Source of the DNA: Vulcaniibacterium thermophilum | Lineage (GTDB): Bacteria; Pseudomonadota; Gammaproteobacteria; Xanthomonadales; Xanthomonadaceae | Reading direction: 5' to 3' | Length of the DNA: 45,119 bases | Assembly (NCBI RefSeq): GCF_007923255.1 | Contig: NZ_VOHJ01000007.1 | Span: forward strand, 62,462 to 107,580 | In this document: positions 8,180 to 14,928 of the stretch, piece by piece | How positions within the stretch are numbered: position 1 is the stretch's first letter | Layout of the letters: each line of letters opens with the position of its first letter | Position numbers and translations under genes: made by a program | The notes under the pieces: model-generated | Database searches by the model: none | Seen by the model: only the letters and a program-made list of their open reading frames with translations | Told to the model about the DNA's origin: nothing

Positions 8180-10030
8180 TCAGAGATCGCGGACCACCCG
8201 GAAACCGATCCGCGCGCCGGTGGTGTCGGCGTCCAGCCCCTGGCGCCAGGCCGACCGCGTTTCGGCCGGAGCGCTCGCCCACGATCCGCCGCGCACCACC
8301 CGCGTCCGGCAACCGGGGTTGAACCAGGCGGCGCCGCCGCGCGGCGCCCGCCGGTAGCTGCGGTGCCAGCAGTCGGCCACCCACTCGCTCACGTTGCCGG
8401 CCAGATCGTGCACGCCGAACCCGTTGGGCCGGTAGCTGCCCACGCGCGCCGGGCCCCAGGCCCCGTCGCCGTAGCCGGCGAACGCGTTGGTCCAGCGGCG
8501 CCCGCTCGGCGAAACGTCGAGCGCGCCGGTGAAGTTGCCCGCGCGCGGCGGCGGCGAGCCCCGCCCCCACGGCCAGGGCGCGGTGGCGCCGGCGCGCAGC
8601 GCGTACTCGAACTCGGCCTCGCTCGGCAGCCGGTAGCGTTCGCCGGTCTGCGCCGCCAGCCACTCGGCGTACGCGGAGGCGTCCTTCGCGCTGACGTGCA
8701 GCACCGGGTCGTCGTCGCGGGCGATGCGGCCCGCGTAATCGTGTCGCCAGTCGACCCCGCCACGGCGCACGAAGTTGCCGGTGCGCTCGTCGTACACGGT
8801 GGAGAAGCCGCGCCGCGTCGAGCGCGGCCGGTGCCCGGTCGCCTGCACGAAGCGGCGGAACTCGGCGACGGTGATTTCGGTGCGCGACATCGCGATGCCG
8901 CGGTCGAAACGGATCGTGCGCGTCGGCCGTTCCGCGTCGGTGGAATGCACCTCGCCGGCCGGCGCGCCCATCCGGAACGCACCGTGCGGAATCACCACCA
9001 TCGTCGGTCCGCGTCCGCCGCTGCTCATCGCATCGGTGAACGCCTGGCCCGGACGGAACAGGCCGTAGTGCGTGGCCAGCTCGATGCGCTCGCGCAGCTC
9101 CACCGCGGCCGAATCGGCCGCCGGCGCGATGCGCAGGATCTGTTCGAGGTAGCGGCGCGCTTCGTCGATGCCGTCCTCGCGCGCGAGCGCGAACAGGCCG
9201 CGGTCGCGCAACTGGCCGATCCGCACCGCGCGCTGCAGCGCGATGCGCCGGCGCGCGTCGGCGACGGTGCTCATCTCCGGGCGGATCTTCTCCGCGTGCC
9301 CCAGCCACACCTCCGCCCGATCGAAGTCGCCCTCGGCGGCGGCGCGCTCGGCCCGGCGGATCAGCGCGCTTTCCGCCGCCGCCAGGCCCTGCTGCGCGCG
9401 GACGTCGCCCGCACGCAGCGCCAGCGCGCGGCGGAACGCCGCCACCGCGCCGCCGCCGGTCTCGCCGATGCGCCCGTCCGCCAGCGCGCGCTCGCCCTCG
9501 CGCAGCACGCGCTCGACCTCCTCGGCGCGGTCGGTGCGCCGCAGGAACGCGATCACGCGCGGATCGGACGGCGCGACGACCCGCGCCACCGCCGCGATCT
9601 CGAACGCCGTGTGCGCCGCATCCGGCGTCGACGCGGCCGCCGCCAGCGCGTCCTCGCCGCGCGCCAGCAGCGCATCGAGCGCGTCGTCGAACAGGGCGGC
9701 GACCGCCTCGTCCTCGGGGGCCTGGCGACGCAGCGCCAGCAGGATCGGCAAAGCCGCTTCGGCATCCTCGTACAACCGCCCCTCGCGCAGGGCCGCGCGC
9801 GCCTGCCTGCGCAGCTCGCGCGCGTTGGTCCCGTCCACCGCCACCGGCGCCGGCTGCCACGCGGGCACCGGCCAGATCGCCTGGTCGCCGCTGATCGTCA
9901 CGCTCGGCGCGCGCGCCCCGGCCGGCGCCTGCGCGGGTCCGGCGCGCGTGCCGTCCTGCGCGCGCTCGCAGCCGGCCAGCGCGAGCACGAGCGCCATCGC
10001 GGCAAGGGTGGGGACACGATCTGCGCGCAA
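8180..10030 (-). CDS. SUMF1/formylglycine-generating-enzyme-fold lipoprotein with TPR-like N-terminal region
   Basis: 616 residues from a proposed TTG start at 10030. TTG is preceded by AGGAGA and gives a lipoprotein signal with lipobox LALAGC (lipid Cys21). The first ATG (9997) would leave only a short signal. Residues about 40-340 are helical and TPR-like. Residues about 345-616 form a formylglycine-generating-enzyme fold (PHGAFRMG, SRTEITVAEF, RLPSEAEFEYALR, GNVSEWVADCW, RVVRGGSW). The C-terminal segment after RGGSW has no cysteines, so the pair used by true sulfatase-activating enzymes appears missing. A structural or binding role (compare PvdO, GldJ-like proteins) is more likely. Confidence 0.88.
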   Translation of the reverse strand: MRADRVPTLAAMALVLALAGCERAQDGTRAGPAQAPAGARAPSVTISGDQAIWPVPAWQPAPVAVDGTNARELRRQARAALREGRLYEDAEAALPILLALRRQAPEDEAVAALFDDALDALLARGEDALAAAASTPDAAHTAFEIAAVARVVAPSDPRVIAFLRRTDRAEEVERVLREGERALADGRIGETGGGAVAAFRRALALRAGDVRAQQGLAAAESALIRRAERAAAEGDFDRAEVWLGHAEKIRPEMSTVADARRRIALQRAVRIGQLRDRGLFALAREDGIDEARRYLEQILRIAPAADSAAVELRERIELATHYGLFRPGQAFTDAMSSGGRGPTMVVIPHGAFRMGAPAGEVHSTDAERPTRTIRFDRGIAMSRTEITVAEFRRFVQATGHRPRSTRRGFSTVYDERTGNFVRRGGVDWRHDYAGRIARDDDPVLHVSAKDASAYAEWLAAQTGERYRLPSEAEFEYALRAGATAPWPWGRGSPPPRAGNFTGALDVSPSGRRWTNAFAGYGDGAWGPARVGSYRPNGFGVHDLAGNVSEWVADCWHRSYRRAPRGGAAWFNPGCRTRVVRGGSWASAPAETRSAWRQGLDADTTGARIGFRVVRDL

Positions 10031-10114
10031 GCCTGTCTCCTGCGTGGCGCGACGCCGACCGCCGCGAAAGTAGGCTATTGTCGGCCGCCGCGGCAACCGC
10101 CCTTCATCCGATAC

Positions 10115-11212
10115 ATGCCCGTCTGGATCCGCACCCCCGCCGACCTCGCCGCCCGTTTCGCCGCCCCCCCGCCGCGCATCGGACTGGACAGCGAGTTCAT
10201 CCGCGAGCGCACCTACTGGCCTCAGCTCGCGCTGGTGCAGATCGCCTTCGGCGAGCGCGACGAGGACATCCTGCTGGTCGACCCGCTCGAGCCGGGCATG
10301 CCCGAGGCGATCGCCGCGATCCTGACCGACGCGCGCGTGCCGAAGATCATGCACAGCCCGAGCGAGGATCTGATCGCCTTCCGCCGCGCCTGCGGCGCGC
10401 TGCCGCGCCCGCTGTTCGACACCCAGCTCGCCGCGGCGCTGGCCGGGCTGGGCGGCGGGCTGGGCTACCAGAAGCTGGTCGAGCGGATCACCGGCGTCGC
10501 GCTGCCGAAGGGCGAGACGCGCTCGGACTGGCTGCGGCGTCCGCTCAGCGAGGCGCAGTTGCACTACGCCGCCGACGACGTGCGCCACCTGTTCGCCCTG
10601 CACGACGCGCTGCGCGCGCGGCTGGCCGAACTCGGGCGCGAGGCGTGGCTCGCCGAGGACGCCGAACGCGCGCTGCACAACGCCGAGCACGAAGCGCCCG
10701 AGCGCTGGCCGCATCTGACGCTGCGCGCCGCGCAGTTCCTCGACCGCGACGCCCAGCGCCGCCTGCTGCGCCTGCTGCGCTGGCGCGACGTCTACGCGCG
10801 CGAGAGCGACAAGCCCAAGAGCTGGATCCTCGACAACGAGCTGGCGGTCGCCCTGGCGCGCCGCAACCCGGCCGATCGCGAGACGTTGCAGTCGATGCTC
10901 GACGCCCATCCCAAATCGCCCCGGCGGCTCGGCGAGGCGATCTGGCAGGCGCTGGTGACGCCGCACGCCGACGAAGCCGACGCGCCCGACGCGGCGCAGG
11001 CCGAACAGCGCGACAAGGCCCGGCTGCGGCGCCTGCAGGACGCGGTGGCGCAGCGCAGCGCCGAACTCGGCCTGCCCGACGGCGTGCTGGCGTCCAAGCG
11101 CTGGCTGGAAGCCCTGCTCGACAGCGGCCGCTGGCCGGCCGCGCTGGCCGGCTGGCGCCGCGAGCAGCTCGAGCCGCACCTGGCGCCGCTGCTCGAGACG
11201 CCCGTCGACTGA
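10115..11212 (+). CDS. rnd: Ribonuclease D
   Basis: 365-residue 3'-5' exoribonuclease acting in tRNA 3'-end maturation and RNA decay. The DEDD catalytic set is visible: D25 and E27 in GLDSEF, D85 in HSPSEDL, and the Exo III motif in LHYAADDVRHL (tyrosine and aspartate present). An HRDC domain follows at about residues 205-285. I chose the ATG at 10115, which gives the standard short lead into the first catalytic motif. It is divergent from the SUMF1-fold lipoprotein gene. Confidence 0.96.
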   Translation: MPVWIRTPADLAARFAAPPPRIGLDSEFIRERTYWPQLALVQIAFGERDEDILLVDPLEPGMPEAIAAILTDARVPKIMHSPSEDLIAFRRACGALPRPLFDTQLAAALAGLGGGLGYQKLVERITGVALPKGETRSDWLRRPLSEAQLHYAADDVRHLFALHDALRARLAELGREAWLAEDAERALHNAEHEAPERWPHLTLRAAQFLDRDAQRRLLRLLRWRDVYARESDKPKSWILDNELAVALARRNPADRETLQSMLDAHPKSPRRLGEAIWQALVTPHADEADAPDAAQAEQRDKARLRRLQDAVAQRSAELGLPDGVLASKRWLEALLDSGRWPAALAGWRREQLEPHLAPLLETPVD

Positions 11213-11245
11213 TCGCCGGCAGGCGCCGCCGCGCCGGCGATGCCG

Positions 11246-11539
11246 TCACGCGCCGTGCGCGTCCTCCGACGCCGCCGCCGCGCGGTGCAGATGCTCGGTC
11301 AGCTCGCGCGCGAACTCGCCGGGAATGGCGTCCGGAGACGCCAGCAGGGTCGCGAACGCCTGGCGCACGTGCGGACGCACCTCCGGGGCCGCGGTCATCA
11401 CCGCCTCGGCGAACTTGCGCAGCACCCACGCCTGGCCGTTGAGATGTTCGTCCAGCACCTGGATGAGCTGCACGTTCTTGGCGCTCAGCTCGGCCAGTTG
11501 CAGAAGAAGCCGCTTCAGTTGCTCGTCGGGAATGCTCAC
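11246..11539 (-). CDS. Small conserved hypothetical protein
   Basis: 97-residue acidic, mostly helical protein. I chose the GTG at 11539 because GAGGAC lies just upstream and the sequence from SIPDEQLKRLLLQL onward has protein-like heptad spacing. The longer open frame to 11641 adds an Arg/Ser-rich stretch that looks non-coding. No signal peptide, metal site or known domain is recognised. It is convergent with rnd. Function unknown. Confidence 0.7.
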   Translation of the reverse strand: MSIPDEQLKRLLLQLAELSAKNVQLIQVLDEHLNGQAWVLRKFAEAVMTAAPEVRPHVRQAFATLLASPDAIPGEFARELTEHLHRAAAASEDAHGA

Positions 11540-11685
11540 TGCGTCCTCGTGATGGATGCGGACGGCCGGTCCGCGACCGGCCCGGCATGCGGAACGCGAG
11601 CATGACACAGGCGCCGTGCGCGGCCGCAGCGCCGCCGCCAACCTTGCATTCGCGACGCCGGCCGACTACACTGCGCAGCCTTCGT

Positions 11686-11761
<76 letters not shown>

Positions 11762-11767
11762 ATACCT

Positions 11768-11800
11768 AACGCCCAACCCTCATCGGTTGGGCGTTTTCAT
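11768..11800 (+). terminator. Intrinsic terminator after tRNA-Ala
   Basis: The stem AACGCCCAACC / GGTTGGGCGTT around a short CTCATC loop is followed by TTTTC. It lies 7 nt after the tRNA CCA end and is the obvious terminator of the tRNA transcript. Confidence 0.88.
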
Positions 11801-12055
11801 TTCCGGGTTCCGCGACGCTGCGCGGGGTTCCGGCCAATGTTGTGTGTGCTCGCCCCTGCTGCCGCGGCGGCCGGAACGCGCCCGGTTCGACTCTCTTCCG
11901 CTCTCTGTTCTCTCAAAACCGGCGCCAACTTCTTGGCGGAAGCGCACGCAGACGGCCTTCTGCGCCAGTGACTTGCGCGTGCGCCGCCGCGAGCGGTTCG
12001 CCTGCGTGTCTGCACGAGCAGACCTGCTACGCAACGCGCCAGGCCAGATCCAAAG
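11801..12055. other. Non-coding left edge of the island
   Basis: Lower GC than the flanking chromosome. No open frame here has recognisable protein features, and no RNA gene, att-like copy of the tRNA-Ala 3' end or integrase fragment is seen. Confidence 0.5.
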
Positions 12056-12172
12056 TCATCCCTTCGGCGGGAACGGATCGTCGCCGTAGCTATTGCGTTC
12101 GCGGATCTGCCCGTCTCGGCCCTGGATGAACAACTCGCTTCGTTGGTTGATGGCGATACCCCGCGCGCGGTT
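12056..12172 (-). pseudogene. 3' end of an unidentified gene, cut by the IS element
   Basis: About 38 codons on the minus strand, ending in TGA at 12058-12056 and opening directly into the end of the IS3-family element. The peptide ends IRERNSYGDDPFPPKG, and upstream contains INQRSELFIQGRDGQ. It reads like the natural C terminus of a real protein (hydrophilic, Gly-Asp-Pro-rich tail) and not like a chance frame. No 5' part is present on the other side of the IS element, so the rest has been lost or displaced. I do not recognise the family with confidence. Confidence 0.55.
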
Positions 12173-12198
12173 TGACCTGCCCCCAGTAGCCGTACCAC
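12173..12198. repeat. IS3-family terminal inverted repeat, orfB end
   Basis: TGACCTGCCCCC, then AGTAGCCGTACCAC. It matches the inverse of 13374-13400 except for a short variable patch and one extra base in the other copy. Confidence 0.88.
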
Positions 12199-12201
12199 CA
12201 G

Positions 12202-13035
12202 TTACTGGGAGAGCCCGGGGTTGAAGGGTACTTCGGCCTGGTGGGTTTGGGTGCGGTGATTGGCAGCGAATTGGGCGGGTGGGATGCGTCCGCAGCTGCT
12301 GTGTGGTCGAACCTCGTTGTAGTCCCGGCGCCACTCGGCGATGACGTTGCGGGCCTGGGCAAGTGAAGTGAACCAGTGTTCGTTCAAGCACTCGTCCCGG
12401 AACTTGCCGTTGAAGCTCTCGATGTAGCCGTTCTGCATGGGCCGTCCGGGTTCGATCAGTAGGTGCTCGATGCCGTGCTGCTGCGTCCACGCGATGAAGG
12501 CGCGGCTGGTGAACTCCGGCCCGTTGTCGGTACGCAGGGCACGTGGGTAGCCGCGGAACCGCGCCGCCTGGTCCAGCACCCGCACCACGTAGGCGCCGCT
12601 GATGCCATGGTCGACCGTGATATCGACGCACTCATGGGTGAAGTCATCGGCGACGGTCAGGCACTTCAGGCGGCGCCCATTAGCCAACGCGTCACTGACG
12701 AAGTCCATGCTCCACACCGCATTGGGCGCCGTTGCAGACGACAACGGCTGGCGTTCGCTCGGCGGCCTGCGGACCTTCTTGCGACGGCGCACGGCCAGGT
12801 TCGCCTCGCGATACAGGCGGTAGACCTTCTTGTGGTTCACAGCCGGGTACTCCGGACGCAGCAGGTCGTGCAGGCGGCGGTAGCCGAACCTGCGGCGCAC
12901 CTGCGCCAGCTCGATGATCCGCGCCGACAGCGCCTGCGTCGCAGGCGCCTGCCCGGGCGGGTGGCGGAGCGCATCGCGGGACAGCCCCGCAAGGCGGCAG
13001 GCCCGTCGCTCGCTCACTGCCGTGGCTTCGAGCAT
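12202..13035 (-). CDS. IS3-family transposase OrfB (catalytic part)
   Basis: 277 residues from its own ATG. By -1 frameshifting the product would be an OrfAB fusion entering at about 13073 through KTLAPQRKREAVRRM. An HTH_21-like region (about 40-95) precedes the rve integrase core with the DDE residues in WSMDFVSD, RTDNGPEF and YIESFNGKFRDECLNE. It ends just inside the left inverted repeat. The sequence closely resembles IS407-group transposases. No internal stop is seen. Confidence 0.93.
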   Translation of the reverse strand: MLEATAVSERRACRLAGLSRDALRHPPGQAPATQALSARIIELAQVRRRFGYRRLHDLLRPEYPAVNHKKVYRLYREANLAVRRRKKVRRPPSERQPLSSATAPNAVWSMDFVSDALANGRRLKCLTVADDFTHECVDITVDHGISGAYVVRVLDQAARFRGYPRALRTDNGPEFTSRAFIAWTQQHGIEHLLIEPGRPMQNGYIESFNGKFRDECLNEHWFTSLAQARNVIAEWRRDYNEVRPHSSCGRIPPAQFAANHRTQTHQAEVPFNPGLSQ

Positions 13036-13067
13036 GCGACGGACCGCCTCGCGCTTGCGCTGCGGGG

Positions 13068-13334
13068 CTAGCGTTTTACCCCAAAGCCGACCTTCAGCGC
13101 CTCGATGTCCAGATGCGCTTCGGCCAGCAACCGCTTGAGCCGCGCGTTCTCGGACTCGAGCTCCTTCAGGCGCTTGGCGTCCTCCGCTTCCATGCCGCCG
13201 TACTTGGCGCGCCAGGCGTAGAAGCTGGCCGGGCTGAAGCCGTGCTGCCGGCCCAACTCCGATACCGCCATGCCGGCTTCGGCCTGCTTGAGAAAGCCAA
13301 TGATCTGTTCCGTGGTGAAGCGACTCTTGCGCAT
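13068..13334 (-). CDS. IS3-family transposase OrfA (DNA-binding part)
   Basis: 88 residues with an HTH_8-like transposase_8 domain (RFTTEQIIGFLKQAEAGM, then the HGFSPASFYAWRAKYGG recognition region) and a C-terminal leucine-rich coiled coil (LKELESENARLKRLLAEA) used for multimerisation. The frame ends in TAG right after the A-run where the shift to orfB is expected. Confidence 0.93.
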   Translation of the reverse strand: MRKSRFTTEQIIGFLKQAEAGMAVSELGRQHGFSPASFYAWRAKYGGMEAEDAKRLKELESENARLKRLLAEAHLDIEALKVGFGVKR

Positions 13335-13373
13335 GTCCGTCCTCTCTTGGTGACGGACTCTACCTAGCTTGGA

Positions 13374-13400
13374 GTGGTACGGCTCAGCGGGGGCAGGTCA
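13374..13400. repeat. IS3-family terminal inverted repeat, orfA end
   Basis: Read on the minus strand from 13400 it begins TGACCTGCCCCC and ends AGCCGTACCAC, pairing with 12173-12198. Confidence 0.88.
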
Positions 13401-13567
13401 AATGGGCTTATGCCACGAGCTATGCCACGTCGCAGCAGCGCCGCGAGGCGCTGCAGGACTGGCTGCATCACTACAACTGTCACCGCCCACACAGCGCACT
13501 CGGCGGTCAGCCACCCATCACCCGCTTGGCGCTCCGCCGAAACAACCTATTGAAGCTTCACAGCTAG
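13400..13567 (+). pseudogene. IS481-family transposase remnant (C-terminal 55 codons)
   Basis: The open frame WAYATSYATSQQRR...WLHHYNCHRPHSALGGQ ends LLKLHS and TAG at 13565-13567. The HHYN.HRPHSALGG.PP signature is the C-terminal end of IS481-family transposases. The fragment begins exactly where the IS3-family element ends, and the missing N-terminal part is not found to the left of that element. This gene was destroyed by insertion followed by loss of DNA, or by recombination between elements. Confidence 0.85.
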
Positions 13568-13689
13568 CGGCTCTCCCGTCGCGCCGATGAACGAGATGCA
13601 TTCCCTGAGCGTAGGCACAATTGCCCGGTGTTGGTATCGGGCCTCAATCTTGTCGCGCAACATTGACTGCGAGAATCTGGTCCGAACTC

Positions 13690-14928
13690 TTACCGGACAG
13701 GGGCAAGAGTTTGCTGTCGCATCTTGGCAGGCCGGCTCACGACAACTACGCCCGCGACATGGTTCAACTGCTCCAGACCTTTCGTGAATGTGTCGTGTTC
13801 CTCGGTGCGCGCACCATCATCCCAAACGAATGCGATCATGTGCTCGCAAGGACTCCCCTTTGGGAAGTACATAGCGGCATCCTGCGCAAGTTGACGCTGG
13901 ATTTCCTTGAGACTATCCGACGCGCGCGCGAATTTTGCCTCAATGACGAGCTTCAACGAGGGAATCACGAGGTCAGCTCTCGGCTGAGTGAAACCAACCT
14001 TCTTTGAGTAATCTTCGCTCGTCAAGTCAGGAAAGACGGGCGCTAGCACCGCCCACAGCAGATTCTGCACGTGATACTCGTGGTCAATGTGCCACTGCCG
14101 AGTGACGCTCGTTTTTGTGCGAGCCTGCTCTTCCCAGGTCCAGTCCCGAAGCGATCGCGTAATGCCGCGAAGTATTGCAAGCACATCGTCGACGGTTAGG
14201 GTGTCAGTACGGACACTTCCCACCAACGTCGCCTTCGTTCTCTGCAGTGAAGCAAGAAGCAGCGCAGCACCAATCGCATCAACCTGCGCGTAGTGCTCGA
14301 GTACCGCTGCCACGATCGTTCTTGACTCGCTTGGAGAGACCGGTTCTCCAGCTGGCGCCACAGCCACCCGGGTGACGCAGAAAAGGCTGTCAAGCTCCGG
14401 CGGAGGGAGCCTCTTCTCACCCAGTAGATGGGCTGCCACGTGCAGTTGGGCGCGCTCCCATAGTCCGAGGCGTGCATCAAACTTGTCGATCACTGAGGCC
14501 AGCCACGAGTGCATCGTTACCAGGCGGTGGTGGTCGCTGGTTGCGAGAAGCGCCGTCACTACAGCTAGCACTGCAGATGGGTCAGCGGCCAATCCAACAG
14601 GCGTACCGTCAACCTCTGTCGCGGTTCCCATTGCCCAGTCGAGTCCATCGTTAAACGCGTCTCGGCGTTCCAGGTCTTCGGAGCCCAATGATGTCGCGAG
14701 CGCCAGAGCCCCTACCAACTGATATGAGCGAGGAGCGCCTCCTTGCTTGGCCGCACGCCACTGGCTGACGATCGACTGCGCGACGGCATTCGCCTGGGAA
14801 CTATACGTGCTTGGCAACAACCAGCCAGCAAGCAGTCGGTCGAGGGAAGTGCCGCTGCGCAATTTTTCAGCCTCTCGTCGCAGTATCTTTTCAGCATCGC
14901 CGATGAGCAGTTCAGTCAGACCGGTCAT
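13690..14928 (-). CDS. PD-(D/E)XK nuclease, predicted effector of the adjacent long-B Argonaute
   Basis: 412 residues. I chose the ATG at 14928 because it overlaps the Argonaute stop as ATGA; the open frame extends 11 codons upstream. Residues 1-260 are helical with no recognised domain. Residues about 275-400 form a PD-(D/E)XK nuclease core: E284 in HEYHVQNLL, D319 in RADLVIP, E330 and K332 in LVIEAKF, and Q346 in IQRQLAQDAAMY. The set is complete, so catalysis is expected. Catalytically inactive long-B pAgos are known to be paired with nuclease, Sir2 or membrane effectors that kill or damage the infected cell, and this gene is a good candidate for the nuclease type. Lower GC than the host genome. 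Confidence 0.85.
   Translation of the reverse strand: MTGLTELLIGDAEKILRREAEKLRSGTSLDRLLAGWLLPSTYSSQANAVAQSIVSQWRAAKQGGAPRSYQLVGALALATSLGSEDLERRDAFNDGLDWAMGTATEVDGTPVGLAADPSAVLAVVTALLATSDHHRLVTMHSWLASVIDKFDARLGLWERAQLHVAAHLLGEKRLPPPELDSLFCVTRVAVAPAGEPVSPSESRTIVAAVLEHYAQVDAIGAALLLASLQRTKATLVGSVRTDTLTVDDVLAILRGITRSLRDWTWEEQARTKTSVTRQWHIDHEYHVQNLLWAVLAPVFPDLTSEDYSKKVGFTQPRADLVIPSLKLVIEAKFARASDSLKEIQRQLAQDAAMYFPKGSPCEHMIAFVWDDGARTEEHDTFTKGLEQLNHVAGVVVVSRPAKMRQQTLAPVR

Larger units (their letters stand above)
12173..13400 (-). mobile_element. IS3-family insertion sequence, IS407-group-like (1228 bp)
   Basis: Complete-looking element bounded by near-identical inverted repeats beginning TGACCTGCCCCC. 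It has two overlapping frames, orfA and orfB, joined by a probable -1 frameshift at the A-run of GTAAAACGC (about 13073-13079), as in IS3 elements. The DDE transposase motifs are intact, so it may be functional. Flanking tetranucleotides differ (GGTT on the left, AATG on the right), so no target duplication remains. This suggests a deletion or recombination next to the element after insertion. Confidence 0.92.

Noticed and set aside
11801-12055. Small plus-strand genes after tRNA-Ala
   Set aside because: Open frames there are short and Cys/Arg-rich, and lack ribosome sites.
13369-13590. Separate 73-residue gene at the IS end
   Set aside because: It is another frame of the IS481 transposase remnant and of the IS terminal repeat.
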